Source: Aeromicrobium fastidiosum
GTDB taxonomy: Bacteria; Actinomycetota; Actinomycetes; Propionibacteriales; Nocardioidaceae
Direction: 5' to 3'
Assembly: GCF_017876595.1 (NCBI RefSeq)
Contig: NZ_JAGIOG010000001.1
Span: forward strand, 2,480,001-2,544,000
DNA length: 64,000 nucleotides
Within the stretch, counting starts at the first letter, position 1. Each line of letters opens with the position of its first letter. The notes under the pieces were generated by a model that was not told the DNA's origin, did not search any database, and saw only the letters and a program-made list of their open reading frames with translations. Below are positions 34,624 to 43,598 of the stretch, piece after piece. A program made the translations under genes and the position numbers.

Positions 34624-35571
34624 ATGACTGAAGTTCTCGTTCTCATCGACGCTCCCGACGGCAAGGTCACCAAGCCCTCGCTCGAGCTGCTCACGATCGC
34701 CCGCCGCATCGGCGAGCCCTCCGCGGTCGTCTTCGGCTCCGCCGACAACGGCGTCCTCGCCGAGTACGGCGCCGAGAAGATCTACACCTATGACGACGCC
34801 GTCTACGACGAGTACCTCGTCGGTCCCAAGGCCGAGGCGCTCAGCCAGCTCGTGGCCGAGGTCAGCCCCGCCGCGGTGCTCACCGGGTCGTCCACGGAGG
34901 CCAAGGAGATCAGCGCCCGCGTGGCGCTCAAGACCGAGTCGGGCTGGATCGGCGACGCGGTCGACGTCCAGGCTGATGGTGGCACGGTCACCACGACGCA
35001 GTCGGTCTTCGCCGGCAACTTCACGGTGCGGTCGCAGGTCACCAAGGGTGCGCCGGTCATCTCGGTCAAGCCCAACTCGGTGGCTCCCGAGGCCGTCAGT
35101 GGTGCCGGTGCGGTGGAGGCCAAGACGGCCGACATCACGGATGCTGCCAAGGGTGCGAAGATCACGGCGTCCAAGGAGAAGGCCGCCTCGGGTCGCCCCG
35201 AGCTGACCGAGGCCGCGATCGTGGTCTCCGGTGGGCGTGGCACCGGTGGCGACTTCACCGAGGTCGAGGCGTTCGCCGACAGCCTCGGTGCCGCCGTGGG
35301 AGCGAGCCGTGCTGCGGTCGACTCCGGCTGGTACCCGCACAGCTTCCAGGTCGGCCAGACCGGCAAGACGGTCTCGCCGCAGCTGTACGTCGCCAACGGC
35401 ATCTCTGGTGCGATCCAGCACCGGGCCGGCATGCAGACGTCCAAGACGATCATCGCGGTCAACAAGGACGACGAGGCCCCGATCTTCGAGCTCGTCGACT
35501 TCGGCGTCGTGGGCGACCTCAAGGCCGTCCTGCCCGCCGCGACCGACGAGGTCAAGAAGCGCAAGGGCTGA
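34624..35571 (+). CDS. etfA: electron transfer flavoprotein subunit alpha
   Basis: A 315-residue FixB/EtfA protein. The N-terminal domain starts EVLVLIDAPDGKVTKPSLELL. The C-terminal FAD-binding domain carries IVVSGGRGTGGDFTEVEAFADSLGAAVGASRAAVDSGW, QVGQTGKTVSPQLYVANGISGAIQH and the closing AVNKDDEAPIFELVDFGVVGDL. It is transcribed with etfB and followed by a strong hairpin. It passes electrons from fatty-acid and amino-acid oxidation toward the quinone pool. Confidence 0.95.
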   Translation: MTEVLVLIDAPDGKVTKPSLELLTIARRIGEPSAVVFGSADNGVLAEYGAEKIYTYDDAVYDEYLVGPKAEALSQLVAEVSPAAVLTGSSTEAKEISARVALKTESGWIGDAVDVQADGGTVTTTQSVFAGNFTVRSQVTKGAPVISVKPNSVAPEAVSGAGAVEAKTADITDAAKGAKITASKEKAASGRPELTEAAIVVSGGRGTGGDFTEVEAFADSLGAAVGASRAAVDSGWYPHSFQVGQTGKTVSPQLYVANGISGAIQHRAGMQTSKTIIAVNKDDEAPIFELVDFGVVGDLKAVLPAATDEVKKRKG

Positions 35572-35583
35572 TCCCAGCCCCTC

Positions 35584-35625
35584 ACGACGGCCGGTCCGCA
35601 CCCTCGGGTGTGGGCCGGCCGTCGT
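35584..35625 (+). terminator. hairpin terminator after etfA
   Basis: ACGACGGCCGG (35584-35594) pairs with CCGGCCGTCGT (35615-35625), and the intervening GCACC/GGTGT extends the stem. Only a weak T-tract follows, as is usual in high-GC actinobacteria. Confidence 0.75.
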
Positions 35626-35684
35626 CTTGCCATCTGAGACAGGCCATCACCGATCTGACCAGGTCGGATGACCCCGCGGAACTA

Positions 35685-35713
35685 TTGACTTTTTTGGTGT
35701 CACTTTGATTAAG
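35685..35713 (+). promoter_or_regulatory. promoter of the dpp-type operon
   Basis: TTGACT (35685-35690) is followed after 16-17 bases by GATTAA/ATTAAG (35707-35713). The AT-rich stretch stands out against the surrounding DNA. The predicted mRNA has a leader of about 85 bases before the ATG at 35805. Confidence 0.6.
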
Positions 35714-35804
35714 CAGGCCGCGAGTGCTGTCCCGTGCAGGGTCCTCGGTGATAGTCATAGGAGGCGCGCGTCAGCGTGCACCTGATCTAACACAGGAGGA
35801 ATCC

Positions 35805-37448
35805 ATGCGACTCACCCGGCGAACACGCCTTGCGGGAGTGGCCCTGATCGCCGCCGCCAGCCTCACCCTGGCTGCGTGTGGCGGCGGCAGCGGCGGCGGC
35901 AGCGGCGGCGGCAGTGGTGACGGCGTCATCACGGTCTACGGCACCAACCCCCAGAACCCGCTGATCCCGACCGCGACCAACGAGGTCGGCGGTGGTGACC
36001 CGATCCAGAACCTGTTCTCCGGTCTGACCGCATACAACTCCGACGGATCCATCGTCAACGACGTGGCCGAGTCGATCGAGCCCAACGACGACAGCACGCT
36101 GTGGACGGTCAAGATTAAGGCCGATCAGAAGTTCACCGACGGTTCGGCCGTCACGGCCAACTCCTTCGTCAAGGCGTGGAACTACGGCGCCAACCCGGCG
36201 AACAAGCAGCTCAACAACTACTTCTTCTACCCGATCGCGGGCACGGACGACGTCGGCAACACGGAGAAGGGGGCGGATACCGTCTCGGGCCTGAAGGTCG
36301 TCGACGACTCCACGTTCACGATCCAGCTCAAGGAGCCGGAGTCCGACTTCCCGCTGCGCCTCGGCTACTCGGCCTACTTCCCGGTTCCCGACGCCGCCTA
36401 CGACGCGAGCGGCAAGATCACCAAGGCCTACGGCAACAAGCCGATCGGCAACGGCCCCTACATGCTGACCGACAGTGGCTGGGAGAAGAACAAGCAGATC
36501 TCCCTCAAGCCCAACCCCGACTACACCGGCCCGCACAAGCCGAAGAACAAGGGCCTGGTCTTCAAGTTCTTCAACTCGGTCGACTCGGCGTACACCGCCG
36601 TCCAGTCGGGAACCCTCGACGTCCTCGACCAGGTGCCGCCGAGCGCTCTCACGACCTTCGAGAAGGACCCGGCCGTCAAGGCCTACAACCAGCCCGGCTC
36701 GAGCTTCTCGTCGTTCACGATCCCCGAGCGCCTCGAGCACTTCGGCAATGACGAAGAGGGCAAGCTGCGTCGCGCGGCGATCTCCGAGGCGATCAACCGT
36801 CCCGAGATCACCGAGAAGGTCTTCAACAACGCCCGTACGCCCGCCACCGACTTCACCTCCCCGGTGCTCGACGGCTGGACCAAGGACGTGCCCGGCAACG
36901 AGGTGCTGACGTTCAACGCCGACGACGCCAAGGCCAAGTGGGCCGAGGCCGACAAGATCAAGCCCTGGAGCGGCACGTTCGAGCTGGCGTACAACAACGA
37001 CGGCGCGGGCAACAAGGAGTTCTCCGAGGCCATGACCAACCAGATCAAGAACGTGCTGGGCATCGATGCGGCCCCCAAGGCCTACCCGACGTTCGACGAG
37101 CTGCGCACGGTCGTCACCGACCGCAGCATCAAGACCGCGTTCCGCACCGGTTGGCAGGCCGACTACCCGTCGATGCTCAACTACCTGGCACCGATCTACG
37201 CCAAGGGCGCCGGCTCCAACGACGGCGACTACGACAACCCGGAGTTCGACAAGCTCATCCAGCAGGCCGCGGCCGCCACGGGTGACGATCGCTACAAGCT
37301 CATCACCGAGGCCCAGACGGTCTTGCTGACTGATCTCCCGGCGATCCCGCTGTGGTACCAGAACGCGACTGCGGTCACGAACAAGGACCTGAAGGGGTAC
37401 GTGTTCAACTGGCAGCAGAAGCCTGACTACTACGCACTGACGAAGTAG
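35805..37448 (+). CDS. ABC transporter substrate-binding lipoprotein, peptide/oligopeptide type (family 5)
   Basis: A 547-residue lipoprotein with a twin-Arg-like start (MRLTRRTRLAG), lipobox LAAC (C25) and a Gly-Ser linker, then the SBP_bac_5 fold. Typical segments are GDPIQNLFSGLTAYNSDGS, FTDGSAVTANSFVKAWNYG and YMLTDSGWEKNKQISLKPNPDY. It captures peptides at the outer membrane face and delivers them to the permeases encoded just downstream. AGGAGG upstream of the ATG at 35805 fixes the start. A hairpin at 37472-37499 separates it from the permease genes, so it may be made in excess. Confidence 0.92.
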   Translation: MRLTRRTRLAGVALIAAASLTLAACGGGSGGGSGGGSGDGVITVYGTNPQNPLIPTATNEVGGGDPIQNLFSGLTAYNSDGSIVNDVAESIEPNDDSTLWTVKIKADQKFTDGSAVTANSFVKAWNYGANPANKQLNNYFFYPIAGTDDVGNTEKGADTVSGLKVVDDSTFTIQLKEPESDFPLRLGYSAYFPVPDAAYDASGKITKAYGNKPIGNGPYMLTDSGWEKNKQISLKPNPDYTGPHKPKNKGLVFKFFNSVDSAYTAVQSGTLDVLDQVPPSALTTFEKDPAVKAYNQPGSSFSSFTIPERLEHFGNDEEGKLRRAAISEAINRPEITEKVFNNARTPATDFTSPVLDGWTKDVPGNEVLTFNADDAKAKWAEADKIKPWSGTFELAYNNDGAGNKEFSEAMTNQIKNVLGIDAAPKAYPTFDELRTVVTDRSIKTAFRTGWQADYPSMLNYLAPIYAKGAGSNDGDYDNPEFDKLIQQAAAATGDDRYKLITEAQTVLLTDLPAIPLWYQNATAVTNKDLKGYVFNWQQKPDYYALTK

Positions 37449-37471
37449 CTTCTCAGGCCCCGCCGCTCGCG

Positions 37472-37499
37472 GGGGCAGCCCTTCACGGGGCTGCCCCCG
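37472..37499 (+). terminator. hairpin between binding-protein and permease genes
   Basis: GGGGGCAGCCC (37472-37482) and GGGCTGCCCCC (37489-37499) form an 11-bp stem with a six-base loop. No T-tract follows, so it probably acts as a partial terminator or as an mRNA-stabilising end that raises binding-protein levels over permeases. Confidence 0.7.
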
Positions 37500-37586
37500 T
37501 GCGCTGTGTGGTCCCAAGGTGCACCATTGCCCTTGGGTCAGCGGCAATGCTCCAGTCCCATCTCTTCGACATCTCAGGAGGCTCCT

Positions 37587-38516
37587 GTGTGGTGGTACGT
37601 CGTCAAGCGGCTGCTCCAGGCCATCCCAGTCTTTCTCGGGGCCACGCTGATCATCTTCATCCTGACGAAGCTGCGTCCGGGTGACCCCATCCTCGGCCTC
37701 ACCGGCAACAAGCCCGTCTCGCCCGAAGTCCGGCAGGCTCTGCGTGACCAGTTCCACCTCGATGACTTCATCGGTCTTCAGTGGCTGTACTTCATCAAGG
37801 ACGTCGTGACGTTCAACCCCAACTTCGTGGGGCTCGACGGCCAGCCGATCTTCGACAAGATCAGCAATGCGCTTCCCGTCACAGCGACGCTCGCTGTCAT
37901 GGCACTGGCGATGGACGCGGTCATCGGCATCGTGGTCGGCACCATCGCCGGTCTGCGACGCAACGGCTGGTTCGACTCCGTCACGCTGGTTCTCTCGCTG
38001 ATCCTGCTGTCGGTCCCGATCTTCGTCGTCGGATTCGTGCTGCAGTTCCTGCTGGGAGTGAAGTTCACGGTGTTCCCGGCCACGGTCCCGGTCGACTGGT
38101 CCATCGGTGACCTCGTGCTGCCGGCGTTCGTGCTGGCGATCGCCAACATCGCGACGACGACCCGTCTCACCCGCACCTCGGTGGCCAACAACCTCACGGC
38201 CGACCACGTGCGCACGGCCAGGGCCAAGGGCCTCAGTGGAGGGCTCGTGGTCCGCAACCACGTGCTGCGCAACTCCCTGGTGCCCGTCGTGACGTACATC
38301 GGCATCAACCTCGGCTCGCTGATGGCCGGTGCCATCATCACCGAGGGCATCTTCAACGTCCAGGGCATCGGCAACCTCGCCTTCGGCGCGGTCAGTCGCG
38401 GCGACACCCCGTTGACCGTCTCCGTCGTCGCGGTCATGGTCATGCTCTACGTGATGATGAGCCTGGTCGTCGACCTCCTGTACGCCGTTCTCGACCCGAG
38501 GATCCGCTATGCATGA
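37587..38516 (+). CDS. ABC transporter permease, DppB type
   Basis: A 309-residue permease with six membrane segments. It begins WWYVVKRLLQAIPVFLGATLIIFIL and has the PGDPI segment. The cytoplasmic EAA loop reads VRTARAKGLSGGLVVRNHVLRNSLVPVVTYIG, and MAGAIITEGIFNVQGIGNL follows. The GTG at 37587 has GGAGG upstream at 37577-37581. An ATG at 37506 would add 27 residues unlike any permease N-terminus. It overlaps the dppC-type gene by eight bases. Confidence 0.93.
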   Translation: MWWYVVKRLLQAIPVFLGATLIIFILTKLRPGDPILGLTGNKPVSPEVRQALRDQFHLDDFIGLQWLYFIKDVVTFNPNFVGLDGQPIFDKISNALPVTATLAVMALAMDAVIGIVVGTIAGLRRNGWFDSVTLVLSLILLSVPIFVVGFVLQFLLGVKFTVFPATVPVDWSIGDLVLPAFVLAIANIATTTRLTRTSVANNLTADHVRTARAKGLSGGLVVRNHVLRNSLVPVVTYIGINLGSLMAGAIITEGIFNVQGIGNLAFGAVSRGDTPLTVSVVAVMVMLYVMMSLVVDLLYAVLDPRIRYA

Positions 38517-39480
38517 CACATATCCCGGCCAGGAGCGGTTCGTGGCCCCGCTCGACGAGACCCCGCTGCGTGCCATCGACGCCGTCGACGTCGACGCGGT
38601 GCCCGAGAGCCAGTGGCGCGAGGCGTGGAAGCGTCTGCGCAAGTCGCCGCTGTTCTGGCTGTCTGCCCTGATCATCCTGGTGCTCGCCGTCATGGTCGCC
38701 TTCCCGGGGCTGTTCACGAGCGCCGATCCCAACCAGGCCTCGCTCGACAAGCAGTTCGCGCCGGCCAGCGAGGGGCACCCCTTCGGTTACAACTTCCAGG
38801 GTGCCGACATCTGGGCCCGCACGGTCTACGGTGCACGGGCCTCGGTCGCGGTCGGCGTGATCGCGACTGTCGTCACGGTCATCCTGGGCATCGTGACCGG
38901 CGCGATCGCCGGCTTCTTCGGTGGCATCACCGACACCGTGATGTCGCGTCTGAGTGACATCTTCTTCTCGATCCCAGTGTTGCTGGGCGGCATCGTGATC
39001 ATCTCGGTGATCAACAACCTGTACCCCAACCGTGGGTTCTGGGGGTCGGTGCTGGCCGTCGTGCTGGCACTCGCGGTCTTCGCATGGCCGCAGATCACGC
39101 GGCAGATGCGTGGCGCGGTGCTGGAGGTCAAGAATCTCGAGTTCGTCGACGCGGCCACCGCCATCGGGGCGTCGAAGGTCACCAATCTGCGTCGCCACAT
39201 CGTCCCCAACGCCCTGTCCCCGGTCATCGTGTCCGCCACGATCATGCTCGGCGTGTTCATCGTCTCGGAGTCGGCGCTGTCGTTCCTCGGCATCGGCCTG
39301 CCGCAGAGCATCGTGTCGTGGGGCAACGACCTGTCCGACGCTCAGACTCTCGTCCGTTCAGGTCAGCACCTGGTCGTCATGTGGGTGCCCGCGACGGCGC
39401 TGGCCATCACCGTGCTCGGATTCGTCCTGCTGGGCGAGGCCGTGCGCGAAGCACTCGACCCGAAGGCGAGGAAGTCATGA
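38509..39480 (+). CDS. ABC transporter permease, DppC type
   Basis: A 323-residue permease. A 45-residue cytoplasmic N-terminus (VDVDAVPESQWREAWKRLRKSPLFW) precedes the membrane part. The EAA loop VDAATAIGASKVTNLRRHIVPNALSPVIVSATIMLG and the SEAALSFLGIGL-like SESALSFLGIGLPQSIVSWG segment are diagnostic of DppC/OppC. It pairs with the DppB-type protein to form the channel. It overlaps both neighbours (ATGCATGA and ATGA). Confidence 0.93.
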   Translation: MHDTYPGQERFVAPLDETPLRAIDAVDVDAVPESQWREAWKRLRKSPLFWLSALIILVLAVMVAFPGLFTSADPNQASLDKQFAPASEGHPFGYNFQGADIWARTVYGARASVAVGVIATVVTVILGIVTGAIAGFFGGITDTVMSRLSDIFFSIPVLLGGIVIISVINNLYPNRGFWGSVLAVVLALAVFAWPQITRQMRGAVLEVKNLEFVDAATAIGASKVTNLRRHIVPNALSPVIVSATIMLGVFIVSESALSFLGIGLPQSIVSWGNDLSDAQTLVRSGQHLVVMWVPATALAITVLGFVLLGEAVREALDPKARKS

Positions 39481-41204
39481 CCACGCAGCCGCTGGGCTCA
39501 GCGCCCCTTCTCGAGATCAAGGACCTGCGGGTCGGGTTCAGGGTCGACAAGAAGAAGGTCCTCACCGCGGTCGACGGTGCCAACCTGAGCATCTATCCCG
39601 GCCAGACCATCGCGATCGTCGGCGAGTCCGGCTCGGGCAAGTCGACCCTGGCTCACGCCGTCATCGACCTGCTGCCCGGCTCGGGGCACATCATGTCGGG
39701 CCAGATCCTGTTCGAGGGTCATGACATCTCCCACGCCGATCGCAAGGCGATGATGGCACTGCGCGGATCGTCGATCGGTCTGGTGCCGCAGGATCCCATG
39801 TCCAATCTCAACCCGCTCTGGAAGGTGGGTCGCCAGATCAAGGAGTCGCTGGTCGCCAACGACATCGCGACGGGCGATGCTGCCGACAAGCGGGTCGTCG
39901 AGCTGTTGGAGGAGGCCGGGCTTCCCGATGCCGAGCGACGGGCGAGGCAGTATCCGCACGAGTTCTCCGGAGGCATGCGTCAGTGCGCCCTGATCGCCAT
40001 GGGGCTGGCCGCACGGCCCAAGCTGCTCATCGCGGACGAGCCGACGTCGGCGCTGGACGTCACGGTGCAGAAGCAGATCCTCGACCACCTCGACACCTTG
40101 ACCGACACGCTCGGCGTCGCGGTCATGCTGATCACGCACGACCTGGGGTTGGCTGCCGAGCGAGCCGATCACCTGGTGGTCATGTACCGCGGCAAGATCG
40201 TGGAGTCCGGCCCGGCCCGCGAGATCCTGCAGGATCCCCAGCATCCCTACACCAAGCGCCTCGTGTCGCATGCGCCCTCGTTGGCCTCGCAGAGGTTGTC
40301 ATCGGTTAGCGCTCGGGCCGAGGTGCGCGAGCAGGCGGTCCAGACGGCTGCCGAGATCGCGGCCGAGGTGGCCGTGAGCGAGACGGCCCTGGGGGAGGGG
40401 CGCGACGACATCCTGGTCGCCGAGAACCTCACCAAGGTGTTCACGCTCCGGGGTGCCAAGCCGTGGGACAAGATCGATTTCGCAGCCGTCGAGGACGTCT
40501 CGTTCCGCCTGCGTCGCGGCACCACCACGGCCATCGTGGGGGAGTCGGGCTCCGGCAAGTCCACGGTGGCTCGCATGGTGCTGGACCTGTTGCCCCCCAC
40601 GTCCGGCAACGTGATCTTCGACGGCAAGAACGTGCGCGAGCTCAAGGGGCGGGCCGAGCACCTGAGGCTTCGTCGTCAGATGCAGCCGGTCTTCCAGAAC
40701 CCGTACGCCTCGCTGGATCCGTTGTACTCCATCTACCAGTCGATCGAGGAGCCGCTGCGCACGCATGGCATCGGCACCAAGAAGGAGCGCGAGGCCAAGG
40801 TCCGCGACCTGCTCGACAAGGTCTCGCTGCCGACGACCGTCATGTCGCGCTATCCGGGTGAGCTCTCGGGCGGTCAGCGTCAGCGCGTGGCGATCGCCCG
40901 GGCCCTGGCCCTCGACCCTGAGGTCGTGATCTGCGACGAGGCCGTTTCGGCGCTCGACGTCCTGGTGCAGGCGCAGATCCTCGAGCTGCTCAACGACCTG
41001 CAGGCCGAGCTCGGGCTCAGCTATCTGTTCATCACCCACGACCTCGCGGTCGTGCGGCAGATCGCCGACGACGTCCTGGTCATGCAGAACGGCAAGGTCG
41101 TCGAGGCCGCGCCGGTCTCGCAGGTGTTCGACAACCCGGCCGAGGAGTACACGCGTCGTCTGCTCGACGCGATCCCCGGAGGCTCGATCCGCCTCGGCGC
41201 CTGA
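39477..41204 (+). CDS. fused dual ABC ATPase, DppD-DppF type
   Basis: A 575-residue protein with two complete ATPase domains. Domain 1 (about 10-265) has Walker A GESGSGKST, signature FSGGMRQCALIAMGL and Walker B LLIADEPTSALD. Domain 2 (about 310-565) has GESGSGKST, signature LSGGQRQRVAIARAL and Walker B VVICDEAVSALD. In most relatives these are separate DppD and DppF proteins; the fusion fixes a 1:1 ratio. The linker near 265-305 is Ala/Glu-rich. In domain 1 CALIAMGL departs from the usual RVMIAMAL. It is the last gene of the operon, followed by hairpin repeat copy C. Confidence 0.93.
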   Translation: MTTQPLGSAPLLEIKDLRVGFRVDKKKVLTAVDGANLSIYPGQTIAIVGESGSGKSTLAHAVIDLLPGSGHIMSGQILFEGHDISHADRKAMMALRGSSIGLVPQDPMSNLNPLWKVGRQIKESLVANDIATGDAADKRVVELLEEAGLPDAERRARQYPHEFSGGMRQCALIAMGLAARPKLLIADEPTSALDVTVQKQILDHLDTLTDTLGVAVMLITHDLGLAAERADHLVVMYRGKIVESGPAREILQDPQHPYTKRLVSHAPSLASQRLSSVSARAEVREQAVQTAAEIAAEVAVSETALGEGRDDILVAENLTKVFTLRGAKPWDKIDFAAVEDVSFRLRRGTTTAIVGESGSGKSTVARMVLDLLPPTSGNVIFDGKNVRELKGRAEHLRLRRQMQPVFQNPYASLDPLYSIYQSIEEPLRTHGIGTKKEREAKVRDLLDKVSLPTTVMSRYPGELSGGQRQRVAIARALALDPEVVICDEAVSALDVLVQAQILELLNDLQAELGLSYLFITHDLAVVRQIADDVLVMQNGKVVEAAPVSQVFDNPAEEYTRRLLDAIPGGSIRLGA

Positions 41205-41230
41205 CCGCTCCGGATTCCGCGAGGCATCCC

Positions 41231-41310
41231 GCGAGTGGTGCAGTCTGGTCTTCTTGAGACGGCGTGTCTGACCAGATTGCGCCACTCGCGCACCGGAATG
41301 CGCCACTCGC
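41231..41310 (+). repeat. hairpin repeat element, family 1 copy C
   Basis: GCGAGTGGTGCA (41231-41242) pairs with TGCGCCACTCGC (41278-41289) with one G-T wobble. The inner arms TCTGGTC (41244-41250) and GACCAGA (41270-41276) pair perfectly. The loop is TTCTTGAGACGGCGTGTCT. A further arm copy, TGCGCCACTCGC, lies at 41299-41310. It sits between the end of the ABC operon and the imuA' promoter. The inner stem differs in sequence from copies A and D but keeps pairing. Confidence 0.88.
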
Positions 41311-41361
41311 GGGCCCGGTGACGAGGGGCTGTCCGCCCCCTGGGACGAGGCCGCCACGAGA

Positions 41362-41390
41362 TTGACTCGTTCGAACAGATGTTCGATCAT
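41362..41390 (+). promoter_or_regulatory. SOS promoter of the imuA'-imuB-dnaE2 cassette
   Basis: A -35 TTGACT (41362-41367) and a -10 GATCAT (41385-41390) are 17 bases apart. Six bases separate the -10 from the GTG at 41397, so the predicted mRNA is leaderless. The LexA box at 41371-41386 covers the spacer and the -10. Confidence 0.7.
41371..41386 (+). promoter_or_regulatory. LexA (SOS) box
   Basis: TCGAAC-agat-GTTCGA is an exact match to the actinobacterial LexA consensus TCGAAC-N4-GTTCGA. It predicts DNA-damage induction of the downstream mutasome genes. An ATG inside the box (41379) is therefore unlikely to be a start codon. Confidence 0.9.
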
Positions 41391-41396
41391 GGACGG

Positions 41397-42071
41397 GTGA
41401 ACGTCGCCGCCCCCACCCTCAGCGAGCTGCGGGCGAGGGTCGACCAGATGCAGGGTCGGCCCGCCGCCCAGCCGGTCGCCACGCACCCTGCCTTCGCAGG
41501 CCTGCTGCAGCTGCAGGCGGGGTCGACCTACTCGGTCGACTCAATGAGCCTGGCGGTCGCGCTCATGGCCGGTCCGTCGGCCGACGGGGCGTGGTGCGGG
41601 GTCGTGGGCACTGCCGAGCTGGGGCTCGAGGCCGCTGCCGCCGCGGGCGTCGAGCTGCGTCGCACGATCCTGGTGCCCGATCCGGGCGAGGCGTGGCTCG
41701 AGGTCACCGCGGCGCTGATCGACGTCCTGGGGGTCGTGGTCTTGCGAGCCCCGGCCCACGTGGCAGCCAAGGACGTCAGCCGCATCGCCGCCCGGCTGCG
41801 GCAGCGCGGAGGCATCCTGATCGCCCACGGCGACTGGCCCCGCAGCGAGGCCCGGCTCTCGATGTGCGACGTCGAGTGGGTCGGCGTTGGCAGGGGCCAC
41901 GGCCACCTGCAGGCACGACGCGCCACGGTCGAGGTGCGTCGTGGGGGAGCCGCCCCGGCCCGCCGCCGGCAGCTGTGGATGCCCGACGCCGACCAGGCCA
42001 TCCGGCAGGTCGAGGACGTCGCCGCGTCCACATCGTCCGACGCCCCGACGCACCTGCGGAGCGTGTCGTAG
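41397..42071 (+). CDS. imuA': ImuA'-type mutasome accessory protein
   Basis: A 224-residue protein, distantly RecA-like, of the actinobacterial ImuA' type. It starts VNVAAPTLSELRARVDQMQG. A RecA-like core follows (DSMSLAVALMAGPSADGAWCGVVGTAELGLEAAAAAGVEL; VLGVVVLRAPAHVAAKDVSRIAARLRQRGGILIAHGDWPRSEARL). In mycobacteria ImuA' links ImuB and DnaE2 in damage-induced mutagenesis. The GTG at 41397 is chosen because the upstream ATG lies in the LexA box. The stop TAG overlaps the GTG of imuB by one base. Confidence 0.88.
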   Translation: MNVAAPTLSELRARVDQMQGRPAAQPVATHPAFAGLLQLQAGSTYSVDSMSLAVALMAGPSADGAWCGVVGTAELGLEAAAAAGVELRRTILVPDPGEAWLEVTAALIDVLGVVVLRAPAHVAAKDVSRIAARLRQRGGILIAHGDWPRSEARLSMCDVEWVGVGRGHGHLQARRATVEVRRGGAAPARRRQLWMPDADQAIRQVEDVAASTSSDAPTHLRSVS

Positions 42072-43585
42072 TGAGCCGCACGATGGTGCTGTGGGCACCC
42101 GACTGGCCGATCGTCGCGGTCGGCGGCCCGGCCTCCGTCCCGGCCGCGGTGCTCGACAAGGGGTCGGTGCTGGCCTGCTCGCAGGCGGCCCGCGCCGAGG
42201 GCGTCCGCCGGGGCATGCGGCGGCGTGACGCCCAGTCGCGGTGCCCCGAGCTGGTGCTGCACGAGCACCACCCCGACGTCGACGCCCGGGCCTTCGAGGC
42301 GGTGCTCACCGCGATCGAGCAGCTCAGCCCCGGGGTCGCCCCGCTGCGTCCGGGCCTGTGCGCGCTCGAGGTGCCGGCCAGGTTCTACGGCGGCGAGGCC
42401 GAGGCGGCAGCGGTCATCGCCGAGCGGCTCGTCGAGCTGGGGGTGTGGGACGTGCGCGCCGGCATCGCCGACGGCCTGTTCGCCGCCGAGCAGGCCGCCC
42501 GCCGGGCCCTCGCGCAGGACAGCATCGTGGTGCCCGAGCGGGGGTCAGGGCAGTTCCTGCGCGACCTGCCCATCGAGGCGCTCGACGATGCGTCGCTGGT
42601 CGGCCTGCTGCGGCGCATGGGGCTGCTGACCCTGGGAGACTTCGCCTCGCTGCCACCGGCCGACGTCCACACCCGGTTCGGCACGCACGGGGCGCTGCTG
42701 CACCGCCTGGCGCGCGGGCTCGATCCGCAGCTCATCAGCCGTCGGCAGGTGCCGCCGGAGTTCGACGCCACGCTGCTGCTCGAGCCGCCTCTCGACAACG
42801 TCGAGCCGATCGCGTTCAGCCTGCGCACGACGGCGGAGGCCTTCGTCGCCGATCTGGCCGATCACGGCCTGGTCTGCACGACGGTGCTGATCGAGGTCGA
42901 CGCCGACGGCTCGCTCGCCACCTCGAGACGGTGGATGCACCCGCGCTGGTTCGGGCCCACCGACCTGGTCGACCGGGTCCGCTGGCAGCTGGGTGTCGAC
43001 GGTGCCATCCGCGCGCCCGTCGACGCCGTGCGGCTGATCCCCGAGGTCACCGAGCCGCTGGGCGATCACGCCGACAGCCTCTTCGGCGGTGGCCCCGACG
43101 AGCGCGTCGAGCGGGGGGTCGCGCGGGTGCAGAGCATCGTCGGTCACGAGGCGGTCGTCTCGGTGACGGTGCAGGGAGGACGCGGACCGGGGGAGCGACG
43201 GCTGCTCACGCCGTGGGGCGAGCGGCCCGTGCCTGCTCGGTCGGCCCGGCAGCCCTGGCCCGGCAGCCTGCCGGCCCCGGCACCGGCACCTGCGACGGTC
43301 TACAGCGAGCCACAGCAGGCCATGGTGGTCGGTGCCGAGGGGCAGTCGATCGGGGTCACCGGTCGCGGCATGGTGACCGGCGAGCCCGCCCGCTTCCGCG
43401 CCGCTGCCGACCAGGCCTGGCAGCCCGTCGCGTCGTGGGCCGGGCCGTGGCCGGTCGACGACCAGTGGTGGGACGAGGCCGCGAGCCGTCGACTGGCCCG
43501 CTTCCAGGTCGTCGGCGTCGACGGCAGCGCGTTCCTGATGATCGTCGAGGGCGGTCACTGGTGGACGGAGGCCCGCTATGACTGA
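42071..43585 (+). CDS. imuB: ImuB, inactive Y-family polymerase-like hub protein
   Basis: A 504-residue Y-family relative. The N-terminus reads VLWAPDWPIVAV where active enzymes carry the DMDAFFA motif, and the SxDE region reads LCALEVPARFYGG. Catalytic acids are therefore missing, as in known ImuB proteins. The helix-hairpin and little-finger regions remain (DASLVGLLRRMGLLTLGDFASLP; DNVEPIAFSLRTTAEAF). The expected beta-clamp motif position carries DSLFGG (D335-G340), with only L and F of the usual QLxLW-type motif kept. It bridges clamp, ImuA' and DnaE2. Hairpin copy D separates it from dnaE2. Confidence 0.9.
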   Translation: MSRTMVLWAPDWPIVAVGGPASVPAAVLDKGSVLACSQAARAEGVRRGMRRRDAQSRCPELVLHEHHPDVDARAFEAVLTAIEQLSPGVAPLRPGLCALEVPARFYGGEAEAAAVIAERLVELGVWDVRAGIADGLFAAEQAARRALAQDSIVVPERGSGQFLRDLPIEALDDASLVGLLRRMGLLTLGDFASLPPADVHTRFGTHGALLHRLARGLDPQLISRRQVPPEFDATLLLEPPLDNVEPIAFSLRTTAEAFVADLADHGLVCTTVLIEVDADGSLATSRRWMHPRWFGPTDLVDRVRWQLGVDGAIRAPVDAVRLIPEVTEPLGDHADSLFGGGPDERVERGVARVQSIVGHEAVVSVTVQGGRGPGERRLLTPWGERPVPARSARQPWPGSLPAPAPAPATVYSEPQQAMVVGAEGQSIGVTGRGMVTGEPARFRAAADQAWQPVASWAGPWPVDDQWWDEAASRRLARFQVVGVDGSAFLMIVEGGHWWTEARYD

Positions 43586-43598
43586 CTCCCCGGCCCGC

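Noticed and set aside
41379..41396. ATG at 41379 as the start of imuA'
   Set aside because: It lies inside the LexA box and upstream of the predicted transcription start. GTG at 41397 matches the leaderless layout.
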